Source of the DNA: Pelecanus crispus
Taxonomy: Eukaryota > Chordata > Aves > Pelecaniformes > Pelecanidae
Reading direction: 5' to 3'
Assembly: GCF_030463565.1 (NCBI RefSeq)
Contig: NC_134659.1
Coordinates: forward strand, 7,386,511-7,450,510
DNA length: 64,000 nucleotides
A model generated the notes under the pieces. It searched no databases. It saw only the letters and a program-made list of their open reading frames with translations, and had not been told where the DNA came from. Position numbers and translations under genes: made by a program. Positions 11,989 through 23,863 of this stretch are shown here, piece by piece. Numbering within the stretch: the stretch's first letter is position 1; every line of letters begins with the position of its first letter.

Positions 11989-14750
11989 TAAATAATTTCC
12001 CTGTTTTGATGAGGGAAGGGAGGGAGGAGGTGGCGGAGAGATGCTCCGGGAGGCTGCGGCGTGTCCAAGATGCTGGAGGGAATCGGGTACCTACAGCCAG
12101 AGATGCACAGGCACCTTGTTCGCACCAGCTCCTTTGGAAAAAGCAAGTTTTTAAAATATAACAGCTGGATCTGGAGATGCGTAGAGCCTGAGCACATCGT
12201 GTTCGGACAACCAGGGCTGGAGAAGCCGTGTCCCCCCCGGCGATGCCAGGCTGCCCAGGCAGGCGCCCGCGGCGGGTTGCGCAGGGGAGGACAGCGGGGA
12301 AACGCTCTGTCCTTGCAGGGAAGAAATGGGGCGTGATGGAGAAACCTCCTTTGGCCGGGGGAGCCGGCCCAGCTCCGCTCCCAGCCCCCCTCCCGGGGCC
12401 CCGTTGTCACTAGATGGCAGTGGAGCATCTCCGTGAGGTTTTGGGGGAGCCCGCAGCCTCGGGAGACCCCCCCCCGAGCCTCTCCCATCCCCTCCAGCCA
12501 GACCCCCGAGTGATGCCCGGAGCCATCCTACCCCAGTGCTGGTCCAAAGGGATCCCAGATTGGATCGCAGCAAACCCGAGCCACGAGGCATCGGTGTTGC
12601 CCTGGATACAGCCCGTTTTCTGGCTGAGGTTTTATTTGGGTGGAAAAAAATTAAGATCTTGGCTGCTTAGCAGGGATTTCTTCTGCAACAGTCTCGGTTC
12701 TGGGCTCACGTGCGCTGCCCACGTTTCTGCCCGACGGAGCCCAGGCACAAGTGCGATGCAGATCCCAAATTCCCCGCTCGGTTCCGGCGCTGCAATATAA
12801 TCCCCAGCCCTTGCACAGAGCCCGGCTGTCCCCTCGCCACAGGGACAGGGCCACATGCAGGGACCCCATGCTATACAAGCTATAAATGGGAGGCAATCAA
12901 ACCCTGGAGCTGCCATCCCCATCCTGGGCTACCATCTCTCTGGGGTAAAAACAGACTCTTTACCCAGGCACAATCCTGTGGGAACAGGGAATTAAGCTGC
13001 CCGGCCGGACTGGCAGCAGAGCGGCCGATGCCAGCACTCCCGAACGAGAAATCCCTCAAGAAAATCAGTTTAGTTCAATCGCTGCAGCGGTCGGCACATG
13101 GCTACAAACCAATCTAGAAGCCAGCTCCATTAAATTGGTGTTATTTCTGGGCATGCATCGGCTCTGGTTTTACAGTCCTTCAAGCAGGGCGCTCCGTTTA
13201 CAGCAGAGTGGACGTTTGGAGATGTCCGGTTTTTCCTGCCTCAGCATCGCACCTTCCCTCTGCCCTCCAGGACCAGCAGCCGGGATGGGGCAGCCCTGGA
13301 GCTGAATCAATTCCTGCTTGGGAAAGAGACAGCAAAACCTGGAGAAGGTCTCTCTCCAACGTGGTCAGGTCTGGGACGTGCAGCTCCAGGCTCAAACACC
13401 TGGTGAAAATGCACAGGAACACCTGAAAAGGCAGAAATTCACCCCAAATTCAAGACTAGCTGGGAGGACAAAGCCCCCAGACCCAGCAGAGCAGGGGGAC
13501 ACTGCAGCACCGGGGTGCAGGGTTGGGGGTGAGCTCAGGGAATGGACGTATCCTGAGCCGGGTTGATAAAGGATGGGAATAAATAAGCCAGAATTGCTCA
13601 GCTCCCCCGGTCCGCATGGAGGGGCAGGGCTGGTGTGATATGAGATGTGCCCCCAAGCCCAGCCAACCCAGTATCCCACCAGCACCTTCATCTGGAAAAA
13701 TCCACAGCACCCACCACCTGCCCAATATGGGCTCCCAGAGCTGCTTGGCAGAGAGATTTTAGGGTTTCTCCCTTCTTTTGGGCATGGCCAGGCCAGACCC
13801 CAGACAAGGGGAGGTGAAGAGGGACGGAAAAACCAGACAGAGCCTTGCTTTGCAATCGCTGACTCAAAACTTACCAGGGAACAGTGGGATCTGCGAGTCC
13901 CTGGGACTTCAGCAGCCACAGCAAAGCCTAAAAAAAGGGGTGACATTAAATCACCCAGTTATTTATTGGGTGCTTCAGTGGGCACAGGTGTGCCTGGCAG
14001 CTTCTAACCGCGTAGAAACCAACACCCCTGGCACAAATCAGGGTGACGCAGTCCAGCCGCGGTGCCAGAGAGCGGCACTAAGACCACATCCATCCTCCAA
14101 AGGGATTTATTTCTTTGGCAGCGAGCAGGAGGGAAAACAGCAAGATCTGTTCATTCTCAGCTGCGTTTCCACAGTCCCCCAGGACCTGCGGTCCCTGACA
14201 CCGGGGCATCGGATTTCCACGGCTGAGGATCAGCCTCTTATCGCCAGGGTCTGCAGGAAATTGGGGCTGATGGGAGGCCCTGGGAGCCAGGATGGGGTTT
14301 GGAGGCTGATGCCTTCAGACCGAAGGCGCCCGTTGTCCCGGTTGCTGCTGGGACAGGCACAGAGCCCAGGTCCCTTGGGGTACTATGGGCTGGGTAAAAC
14401 ACGATGGGTGCACCCCCGGGGGGCATTTGGGATTTACCCCAGGGACTGGGGGAGGGCACAGCACTCGCCTCCTGCCTTCTCGCGTCACCACACAGGTCCT
14501 GGGATGGGCGCGTGAAATCGGGTAGCGGGGAGAACACGAGCCTGCGCTGGGCTCTGCAGCCAGCGTGGCAGGGAGCCATCCTCCTCCTCCTCTCCTACAG
14601 GCTGCGGGAGAAGGAAGGAAAAATGTTTGGAGGCAGCCCCCAAGAAAAGAAACCCCAAGGGCTCAACCCCATGTCCCGTTACCCCTCAGCCTCTACCCTA
14701 AACCAAGAGGAAAAGAGGAGGCAGCAGGTATTGAACAGGAGCCCCGCCAC

Positions 14751-14802
14751 CTGCTGTCAATCACCCTGACTTGGGACAGCTGATGACAGTGATTGACAGC
14801 AG
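14751..14802. promoter_or_regulatory. Inverted pair of PBX-MEIS composite sites
   Basis: A 14-bp perfect inverted repeat (CTGCTGTCAATCAC at 14751-14764, GTGATTGACAGCAG at 14789-14802) carries TGATTGACAG in both orientations. This decamer is the established composite site for PBX with MEIS/PREP. The 24-bp spacer adds GGACAG and TGACAG half sites and a CAGCTG E-box, and a CACCTG E-box precedes the left arm. The density of cofactor sites suggests a developmental enhancer; the target gene is not shown by the sequence. Confidence 0.45.
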
Positions 14803-17800
14803 CTCAGGATGGGGCTGAGCCCCTCTGCCAGGGTCTTCCCTGCTCTCCCTCCCTCCCAGCCCATCCAGCTCCTGGGAGGAGAGCTACCCCACGCTGGATC
14901 TGTCTGTTCCGTATTTATTAAAACAACAAACAGGGGCTCTGCTCCAGGTGCCCTCGCGTATTCCTGCGGGGACAGCAGGAGCCAGAGCCGGCGGCGGGTG
15001 CCTCGGAAAAAAGCATCATCCCACACCCGGCTGGCTCCATGTCCTACCGAGCCGCCCCGTGAGATGGGGGGTCCCCGTGGGAAGGGGGGTTGGCGCAGCA
15101 CGCCGGGTGCCGCCGAGGCGGAGGTGTCCCAGCAAGCAGCAAAGGGGTGGTGGGATGATGGAGCTCGTCGTGGTGCACGACTCCTGCACCTGACTCTGGC
15201 AGAGCTCGTGCAATTTTTCTTCTTATAGCAAATGCGCCTTCTGCCCAGTTCCCACCCAGGGAGGGTATTTCTGCTGCCCTTTGCTGGCTTTTGGGGGCTG
15301 CATACAACTCCCCCACTCCTTCCTGCGATAAACCACTACCTTGAGCGGCTGGTAAAAGGCTGCCACGCTCTCACCCCGAAGTGGTTGCGTTAGTGGGCAA
15401 AAGTGGGGGGGAATTAATCCTCCATGCACAGCCGAGGGGAATCGGCTGGGCTGGGAGATGGCCCCGCTGGAATCAATGAAAGGATGGATTTCAGCCTGCA
15501 AGACATCGCAGCCGCGACAGGGTCAGCGTGTCCACGCTGCCAGGGTCTGGCTTCCTTTGAATGAAACAACTTAATGAAATTACTGCAAATTGAAGGGACA
15601 CAGAGGAGTCTCTGTGCCTTCCTCCACGGAAAAGCGTTCCCACATTCAGCTCACCAATACTCCCTCCGTGCCAGGGACCGTGGCATCCGCGGGGGATGCC
15701 ACGCAGGGCAGGAGTGAGGGGATGCTGCAAATTCCACCCCCCCCGGGCATCTGCTCTCGGTGCCCTGCTCTTGCCCGGGCTGGCGGGTGCTGCTGGACGG
15801 GCTGGTCCGACAGGCAGAGAGGATGCTGCTGTGCCGGAGGGATGGAAAGCAAATCAAACACCGCTACAGCAAAACAGACAGCGAAGAAAGATGCTGCAGC
15901 AACCTTATCACTCCCTGCTGCCAATTAACCTTCCCATGCAATTTTATCCTCTGCCCGGATCAGCAGGTCCCCCAGGCACGGTTTGGGGTGGGTTGTGAGG
16001 ATGGGGCAGCCCCTTCTCGGCTCCTCGGGGAGCAGAGGCACAGCGAGGGGCATTCCGCCTCCCCTCCGGTGCCGCCGGCCTCGGCTAACAACCATGACTC
16101 CTCCGCCTGGCAGAGGAAGCGGGGTTAATGCCGAGGAAAGCCTCGGCCGGCTCCGCTGAGCTCATGCCCTCAGTGAAGTTATTGAATTTACTTCCCTCCC
16201 CGCAACGAGCTGAAGGCAAGAGCAGAGCGGGCTGCCGTAGGGCTCGCTGCGCCTGGGAGCCAGGTGGGACCCATTAAACCCCGCTCTGGGGACGAGGCAG
16301 CACCGTCCCACCGGTCCCACGTGTCCCCGGGACAAGGGTGGGGGCCCTGCTTCCCCTCGCCCCAGCAATGTCCTCCTGAAAATGGGGCTGGGAGAAAACC
16401 CCGAGAGCAGGGAAGGATGGAGGGACAGACAGAGACGCTGTTGGGGAGCAAGGAGGGGAGCAAAGGGGGGTTGCTGGTGCAGGTCAGATCCTGCTCGTGG
16501 GGTAACTCCATCAGCCTGCGAGCGGACACGCTGGGATCTGTATTACCCAAATCAGCAGCTTTAGACTCAAATACGATGGTCACGCGAGCTTCTAGCCTGT
16601 GCGAGCATCTCTCTGCTCCAAGAACCTCTGCCCCGATGAAACCATCTCGTACGGAGGCCCCCTGCTACCGCAGGGTCCCCCGAGACCCCAGCACCCAGAG
16701 ACCCCCGTCCCTGCCGAGGGCCCAGCGCAAGGGGCTCCATCCCCGGCTCCCCCCGGCACGTGGGTCCCCTCTCCAGCTCCTCGCTCCAGCTTTCGGGGCT
16801 CTGCACAGCCGAGCTAGGGTGGGGAACCCCCCTCGAAGATGCTCAGAAGGAGCAGCAACAAAAAAAGATAATCACAAATCAACACTTTTCCCCCAGAATG
16901 GCCCAATTTCAAATAGGAACATGGTGCCCAGACCCCATCAGGATTTTTCCCCTGACCCAACCCCCTAAAACACTCGTTTTCCCCAAAATTACCTGGATTT
17001 GATGACTTCCCCATAGGCTGCACATCCTGGGATCTCAGCTCTCTGGGTGATCCCTCCGGGACCATCCTCTCCCGGGAGCTGGACCATGGGGTGAGCTGCT
17101 GAGCCCTTACCCCCTGCTCCAGGAGGCAACAGCCCCTTTTACCCTTGGCTCCATGCAGAAAGGGCTGATCCTGGCTGTTTCTTCCTCCCCGACTACTCTG
17201 GGCACAGACATTTAATGTGAAAACGCTGGGGGCTGTTTGGGGAGCGGGAGGAAGACATCTTTTACTCCAATTTGGCAGGGGTTGCCTCCACTTATTGCTC
17301 TAAGCTTCCCCCCCTGCTGCTCCGGAGGCTTTGAACCAGCTTAGATCCCATTAATGGGGTTAACCAACAGCAGGGAAAACGTAGGGTTAGTATCAGAGGA
17401 AATATAGGGAGCCTGCTGGTGTTTAGGACCTGATTCTGCGGGATGCTCAGGCTCTCCATCACCTGGGACAGCCCCGTGTTTCATGCCGTGGAGCTGTTCT
17501 TGATAAACGCCCAGCGCAGGGAAAAACAGCAGCGCGGAAAAGCTCAAGTCGTGGAAACCAAGCGGGGATGTATTTGGGGAAAGCAGCGTGGCACGCTGCT
17601 CTCCTCCACCCCGTGGGCTCACACACAGCGAGACACAGCCCACGTCCACGCTGCAGCGAGGGGAACGTGGTCCCGAGAGCCTTAAACCTGGAGCGAGCAT
17701 CCACCAGGACGCAGGACCTCTGCCCGATCCCCCGCGGAGCTGAGCACGCTCCCCTTTGCAGAGCCGCTGAGTCTCCCGCTGTTGTGTTTATACCAATTAA

Positions 17801-19238
17801 CTCACTCAAAGCAATTAATGAGCTCCAACACCTCCAGCCATTGCCTTCCTGTAACAGCGGCGGCTCAGAGGGTGTAAGCAAAGAGCAGGACACGTCGCCG
17901 AGCTGCACCGCACCGCTTTGGGATGGGAAAGAAAGCAAGGATGGAGATTTGCTTCTATAGGCGCATCGTGCGTCTGCTGAAATCCCAGGGGTTAAATCAC
18001 CCTTTCCCAATGAGCCTGTCTCATGCAAACTTGCGCCATCACTTCTCATCCATGATGGCCCACGTGTCTGTCCCCAGTCCCCCTGGGGCCGGCAGAGGTA
18101 AAGGTCTCAGTGTGATCAGGGTCTCTCACTCTCAGAGAAGAGGAAAGGAGGTGCCAAGTCCCCCCCAAGCCTTTGCACCATGTTGGTGTGTCTCCACAGG
18201 TGAGTGCAGCAGCCAAAAGGCAGAGAGCAGATGACCGACGCTCCAGGCAACCCATCAACCCAAGACACCTCTGAGATGAGTTGCACATGCTGGCCCCATT
18301 CCCCAGCAGGGTTAAAACCACCCGGTGCTCTTCAGTTGAGCTTTTTTTTGGGTGGCTAAGAGTTTTTTTGGGGTGAAATTGCTTAAAAGTTCAATGGCAC
18401 GGTTTTTGTTTCCTATCAAGGGACCTTTGAGATATGGAACAGCTTGCAGCTCCTTGCAGGGAGATTTGCAGTTGAAAGGTCAAAGCTGTTTCTGGTTCTC
18501 CTTATCAGCGTTGGCCGAGCGAGAAGGAAACCTTTTGCCATCTGGGTCGGGTAGGGGAGGTCATGCTGGGGACAGAGCACCAGGGCACCGGGGATCCGGA
18601 GATGAGGCGCCGATGGCAGAAGGTGGGAAGAAACCCAGGAGACAGGAATTATGCCCTATCTCCAGACCTACAGCAAGGCCACGGAGGGGAAGGCGACCCT
18701 TCCCACCACCCTGGCAGACCCCACAGTCCCATCCGCTGGAGAACCAAAGGCAGTGGGACGCGATGGTTTGGGGGATACCGTTGCCCAAAGTGGATTTGGC
18801 CACTGCAACCATGGGGCTGGCCCCACTGGTGGCCACTCATCTCCCTGGCCCTGCTCCACGTCCCTCCCAGCACTGCTGGGTTTGGTTTGGCTTGCACCGT
18901 GGACACGGATGAGGACCCATGTTGGGCTCGGGTGCTGGGACCCCTTCAGGGCTCTGCAGAAACACGGCAGTGGCCAGGCACAAAACCCCCAAAGCAAGGC
19001 AGAAGCAGCGTTTGCTTTACAAGACCAAGGTCTCCTGAGCACAAACAGAGTCCTGGCCCTGAGGGACGAGTTTCTCCACAGCCAAGTGACACAACGCGTG
19101 TCCCATCCGACCACCTTTGCCTTCCTGACCCAAATAACCAGGTGCTAGAAGCATCCTCCAGTGATAGCAAAGCTTGAATGCTTCTGGGCTCAGCTCTTAC
19201 CCAGCCCTGCTTTGTTCCCAGCCTTTATCCCCCTCTTT

Positions 19239-19261
19239 CCATCCATCCATCCATCCATCCC
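19239..19261. repeat. (CATC)n microsatellite
   Basis: Five to six uninterrupted CATC units. No functional signal is seen. Confidence 0.85.
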
Positions 19262-19985
19262 AGACCATAGCACCACGTTGCCAATCCAACCAGTGCTCCA
19301 AGCTGTTGGGCACTTTGATCTCCCGCTTGCTTGCTCCTGCCTGCCTGCTCCTTCCCATTCCCCGCACGAGCGGGTCCTCACACACCTTAAATCAGCCAAC
19401 CCAGCCAGGCTGGGAGCTGGGAAAGGCGAAACAAATCGGTGGGAAGCAAGAAGCCTTGACAGCCCATCTGGTTTTCGCGCAACCCCCCTCCCAGCGCTCT
19501 CCGTGTTGTCACCTTTCATTCATCCTGACAGGTACAGAGATCACCACCAGCCCGATCTCTTGACGTCTTGACATGCACAGTCCCGTTAGGGAAATACAAG
19601 AGCTCCTGCTAATGTGCCTTTGGGGAACGCAAAACTCTCTGCAAAGCCCTTGGTTGGGAAAAGTGGAAACCGCATGGCGAGGAGGGGAAAAACACCGCCC
19701 GAGATGCATGAAGGTGGCTCCTTGGGGTCAACCTCACCTCCCCTGGCTTCCTCCAGCTGTAAAGAGAGCCAAGCATCATCAACCCAGCAGCAAAACCACC
19801 CAAGGAAGAGCTGGTGGGATGTCTGCAACCTCTGTCAGTGCCCCATGCCTCAGTTTCCCCAACTGAAAGAGGAGCACTTTGTCCCCTGGCGTTGTCTCCT
19901 TGATGGGACCATGAGGGTAAGGAGACATCCAACGCCTTAAACACCCATGAGCCGGAGCATCCCATATGGTACATGCACCATGCAC

Positions 19986-20111
19986 GCTCCCGTACCGCGT
20001 CCGTCTGTCCGAGCGGGTCTCGCCCGGCGGCGGGGCTCACACGAACGTGTGAGCCCCGCCGCCGGGCGAGACCCGCTCGGACAGACAGACGGACAGATGC
20101 GGTACGGGAGC
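19986..20111. repeat. Near-perfect 126-bp palindrome
   Basis: The left arm at 19986-20043 (58 bp) is the reverse complement of the right arm at 20046-20111 (66 bp), with a 2-bp spacer (AA). The arms differ only by two 4-bp insertions in the right arm. The arms are very GC-rich, so either strand could form a long stable hairpin or cruciform. The structure spans no gene and is not bounded by transposon ends or an evident target-site duplication. Confidence 0.92.
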
Positions 20112-21562
20112 AACAGCAGTGAGAAAATACAGCTCTCCCCGCAGAGCCCCCGGGGACGGCTCCTTCCCCCCCCGCCACCAGCCGCCAAAAAAAAAAAGCC
20201 AATTACTTTCAGGTGTCGGCCAGTTAATAAAATAAATCTTCCCCTTAAGGAGAGAGGAGGTTTGCAAGGGGGGATTTTTTTTTTTTTTTTCTCCTTCTCC
20301 AAAGGCTAAACGCAAACCAGAAGGCAACGGACTCCGGCACGTTGGCTCCACTGTCCGTTCGGGACACAGTCGGAGACACTCGGCTTTATTTTTTTTTCCC
20401 CTTGCTTCACCGCCCGCCAAAAAATCTTCCTTAATTTTTAGGGGCTGCTGCAAACTTATCCCCAGTAATCACAAGGCAATGCCACCCCTCCGGCTCGGCC
20501 CCGGGGAGTTACTTGCATCGTTGTTTGTTACGGACTCTCCGGAGAAAACTATTCCTTTCCCTGCAATAAATTTTCCACTTACATTTTAAGGGAAGAAAAT
20601 GTTTTCCGGTGCTTTTTCTGGCTCTCTGTCGGGAATGATTACTCCCAGATTTATTGGGATTTGCAAAGGAGGCGGTGATACCTGGGATCTCCGAAATTCG
20701 CCGGGATAATGATGCAGGCAGCACTTGTCAGCCTCAGATCTGATTTATGGAGCAAGATTTCGTCCATCCCGGTGCGTATAATTTACTGGGATCTGGAAGT
20801 GGCTCATTAGGGGATGAGATGAATAAATCCATCAGTCCCCAGGGGAGGGGGAAGAGCTTTGTCCAGCTCAAAAAAACCCAAGGTGGGGTTTGGGGGTTTT
20901 CCTCGGTGGCAGCCGGCTGGGGAGCAGGGCCCTCACTGGGATAATTCAGCACCACCGGCACGGCACGGGACCCACCGCCGGCTGCTGGGATGGCTGAGCC
21001 CCGGCTGGGGGGATAAATGAGCCCCAAAGGTGGGGGGGAGCATCCTGGGGCATCCCCGGGCACGGCGCGGGTGCTGCTCCCGGGACAGCCAGGCGCGAAG
21101 CGGGGGGGTGCTGAGCCCCCCAGCGCGGCGTTGGGTCCCGCTCCTCGGATGCCGAACAAGCAGGAGAAGCTGGAGCCAAATGCGTTTGCTCTTACAAAGC
21201 TGATTTCTGGCAGGGCTTCGATTTATTCCCGATCCCTCCTGAGCTCCGAGTCGGTTCGGCTCTTTCTCACCGCACAGGCAGGAGCTGGGCTGAACCCCCC
21301 CCCCAGCACCCCAAAGCCATGCCCCACATCAGCTCCCTTTTCCCGTTTTTTCCCCCCCCATTTCCACCATTTTTCAGCCATTTTCCAGATAAAGCCCAAA
21401 CTCTGCCCAGGGTCTCGCCATGCAAACCCAGAATAACCGCGCCGACTGGGAAATGCTCAGCCCAGCCCCGCAGCGACGGGGAATAATTCCCCCAGCCGCG
21501 GAGCCGGCCAGGCTGTTGTGCATCCTACGGGCAGCATAAATCTGCAATAACACCCGGCAGCA

Positions 21563-21715
21563 AGTTATTCTGATTTACACCTATTTAACCAGCTGCCGCG
21601 TTAATTCGGGGGCCGAATCCTGCTCCCGGTTACGTATATGTTCAATCCAAAGTGACTCCACTTATTTAGTGGCGTTATTTCAGATTTACGCCACGTAACG
21701 GCGTTACTCTAAAAT
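21563..21715. repeat. Possible remnant of an ancient amniote repeat
   Basis: The block contains spaced motifs such as TTCTGATTTACACC, GAATCCTGCTCCC, AGTGACTCCACT and CAGATTTACGCCACGTAAC. Their order recalls an old, widespread amniote interspersed repeat with the pattern CTGATTTACACC...GTGTAAC. The match is from memory and highly diverged. The alternative is unique non-coding DNA. Confidence 0.25.
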
Positions 21716-23061
21716 GAGAAACACAGACCGACTCGAATCCTACCACTTCCCGGTGGAGCAAATCTGGAACAAATTCCCTTTAATCCCTAGGCGTATTCCT
21801 GATTTTGCAATCGCTATCAGATTTTTCGGAGTCAAAAGACCCGTTCAGCTCCCAGCTACACATCTTTTACTGGGATTAACTCCATAAGCACGCATCCAGC
21901 CCAGCATCTCCCCCAAATCCCAGCCGCTGCCGCTCCCAGGCTTCATTTCAGCCCTTTTTTTCTTTTTTTATAATATATATATTTGGAGCAGCTGGAAGGA
22001 AAAACAAGCCTGAACTTGGCATCCTGAAGCACTTTCCAAAGCAGCCTGAAAATCCCTCACATGGACAAAGCGCAAATCTTTCCTTATTAAAGCAGAAAGC
22101 CGCTCGGCGTAACGGCACGGCACCGGGACGGCGACGGGAGAAGGGATCCATCCCTCCGGCTGGGAGCTGGCAACGCAGGGCTCGCGAGTCCCCTCTGCCT
22201 CCCAGCATAAAATCGAGTTTATAGAGACCAAATAAACCGGCGGTGGAAATCCACCCCATGGCCCTGGCTGCAAGGACGGGGCCGGATCCTTGTTTAAAGC
22301 AGCCCAAGGGAATTAAGCTGATTTATTCCCTGCAGCTCCTCTAAAGGCCACTACATCCCCAAAGCACTTTATAAACACTTGGGTTTTTTTAATTCAGCAG
22401 CTGCAAAAAACCTGCTAATTTTTACGTTGGTTTGAATCAAGCCAAAATAACGTTGATTTTTTTTTTTTCTTTTTTTTTTTTTTTTTCTTTCCCCCTAATC
22501 TCTCTCCATGAAATGCAAACGAAAACAAAAGCGACGGGGCTTGGCTTTCCCGCCGGGTTTAAGCCCATCCGCAGCCCCGCAGTTTGTTTTCACGGGTTTT
22601 GTTTCCTCGCCTGTTATTGCTATCGTTAATTTACGGCACGCTTCGACACCGAACGCTGCTCTGAAGCGAGCGCTGGAAAGCAGCGCCAGGACGATAATGG
22701 CAACTTAGAGATTTCAACAACCAAAGAAAGAACCGAAAAAAACCTGCCAAAAAATTGCGATTTCAACAAATTCACTGTTTTCCGGAAAAAAATCCGCCCT
22801 CCCCGGTTGCCAGCGCTGACGGTGTCCATGTGTTACTGCAGGAGACGCGTACCCCTCCTCGCTACAGCCACAGGGCTCTAATCCAGCTCCACCGGGCTGC
22901 ACGTCCGGGCGATACGATCGTAACATATTTGTACAAATTTAGGTATTCGTGCAATCCGGCGGGCGTGATTCCCACACGCTCATCCGTAGCTCTCCGCAAT
23001 CTAGACGCAAACTTCCATGCGTTTAGCGTCCATGTGCTGGTAACGTGAACCGATACAGAAA

Positions 23062-23226
23062 TACACTGTGTGTGTGTGCAAAATTACAATACGCATTTGC
23101 ATGGGATTAAATTATCGGTGCATATATCTGGGTGGCTATAAATATGCATGTGTATATAAACGTGCGCGTGTATATAAATACGCATGCACGTATATACATA
23201 TATACGCGTGCATGTAAAGCACGTGT
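23062..23226. repeat. Alternating purine-pyrimidine tract
   Basis: A degenerate (TG/TA/CG/CA)n tract begins with GTGTGTGTGTG near 23068 and continues as TATA, CGCG and CATG alternations to about 23226. Such tracts can adopt Z-DNA or extrude cruciforms. A perfect POU octamer ATTTGCAT lies at 23095-23102 inside it. Confidence 0.6.
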
Positions 23227-23710
23227 GTGGCACGGAGGCTGTCGCCTGCCTTTGTGCCTCCTTACTGCACGTGGGTGGATATTCAGGTTTGTGCTTTGCT
23301 TTTGTGAGACCTGGAAACAGGACCATTTTCTCCGTCGTCAGCCTCGTTAAATAACAAATCTGGCCCCGGCTCGGTGGACCCCGATGGGTTTCCGGCAGGG
23401 TCAGACCGACGGGCTCCGTCTCCCACTCGCTAACGCAAACCAGGGTTGCAATCAGCAAGGGAGATTTCCCCAGGTGAATTAATAAAGTCATTTTTCCTGC
23501 CGTCAACGTGCACATTCCTGAGAGAGACCGAACCGTCGCTTGGGATGAAACTCTACGATGAGTCGGACGTTAGGAATTGGAGGATTTTCTGGGGTATCTG
23601 GGAGGCAGAGAGGGATGTGCAGACGGACAAGGGCTGAGGATTGAACCCGTGATAGCTCTGCAGCTTTAGCAAAAAAAAAAAAAGTAAGCAAGGGCACAGA
23701 TTCCCTTCGT

Positions 23711-23812
23711 AGAATCATCGAATCGTTTAGGTTGGAAAAGACCTTTTAAGATCATCCAGCCCAACCATTAACCTAACACTACCGAGTCCACCACTAAGCC
23801 AATTAAGGGTAG
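23711..23812 (-). mobile_element. CR1 LINE 3' tail
   Basis: Reverse-complement copy of the avian CR1 3' end, recognisable by GGTTGGAAAAGACC and ATCATCCAGCCCAACCATTA. It is severely 5'-truncated, ending at the AATTAAGGGTAGA motif. It is followed by a palindromic AT run (TAATAATTAATTATTA, 23815-23830) that may be flanking DNA. It is non-coding. Confidence 0.9.
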
Positions 23813-23840
23813 AATAATAATTAATTATTACTTTGCTGCT

Positions 23841-23863
23841 CAGGGACAAGATTATTGTCCCTG
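23841..23863. repeat. Short perfect inverted repeat
   Basis: CAGGGACAA and TTGTCCCTG are separated by the 5-bp spacer GATTA. A third GCAGGGAC lies just downstream at about 23878. The ACAA...TTGT geometry resembles an inverted SOX pair, but the spacing is not the textbook one, so no factor is assigned. Confidence 0.6.

Larger units (their letters stand above)
8592..19985. other. Gene-free flank with AT-rich islands
   Basis: No gene is supportable. Against a GC-rich background several compact AT-rich islands stand out by composition and by transcription-factor motifs: about 9760-9900, 11480-11990, 13060-13160, 14750-14810, 15550-15600, 15900-15950 and 17760-17850. They are candidates for conserved non-coding elements of the ALX3 regulatory domain, but conservation cannot be judged from one sequence. 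Confidence 0.45.
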
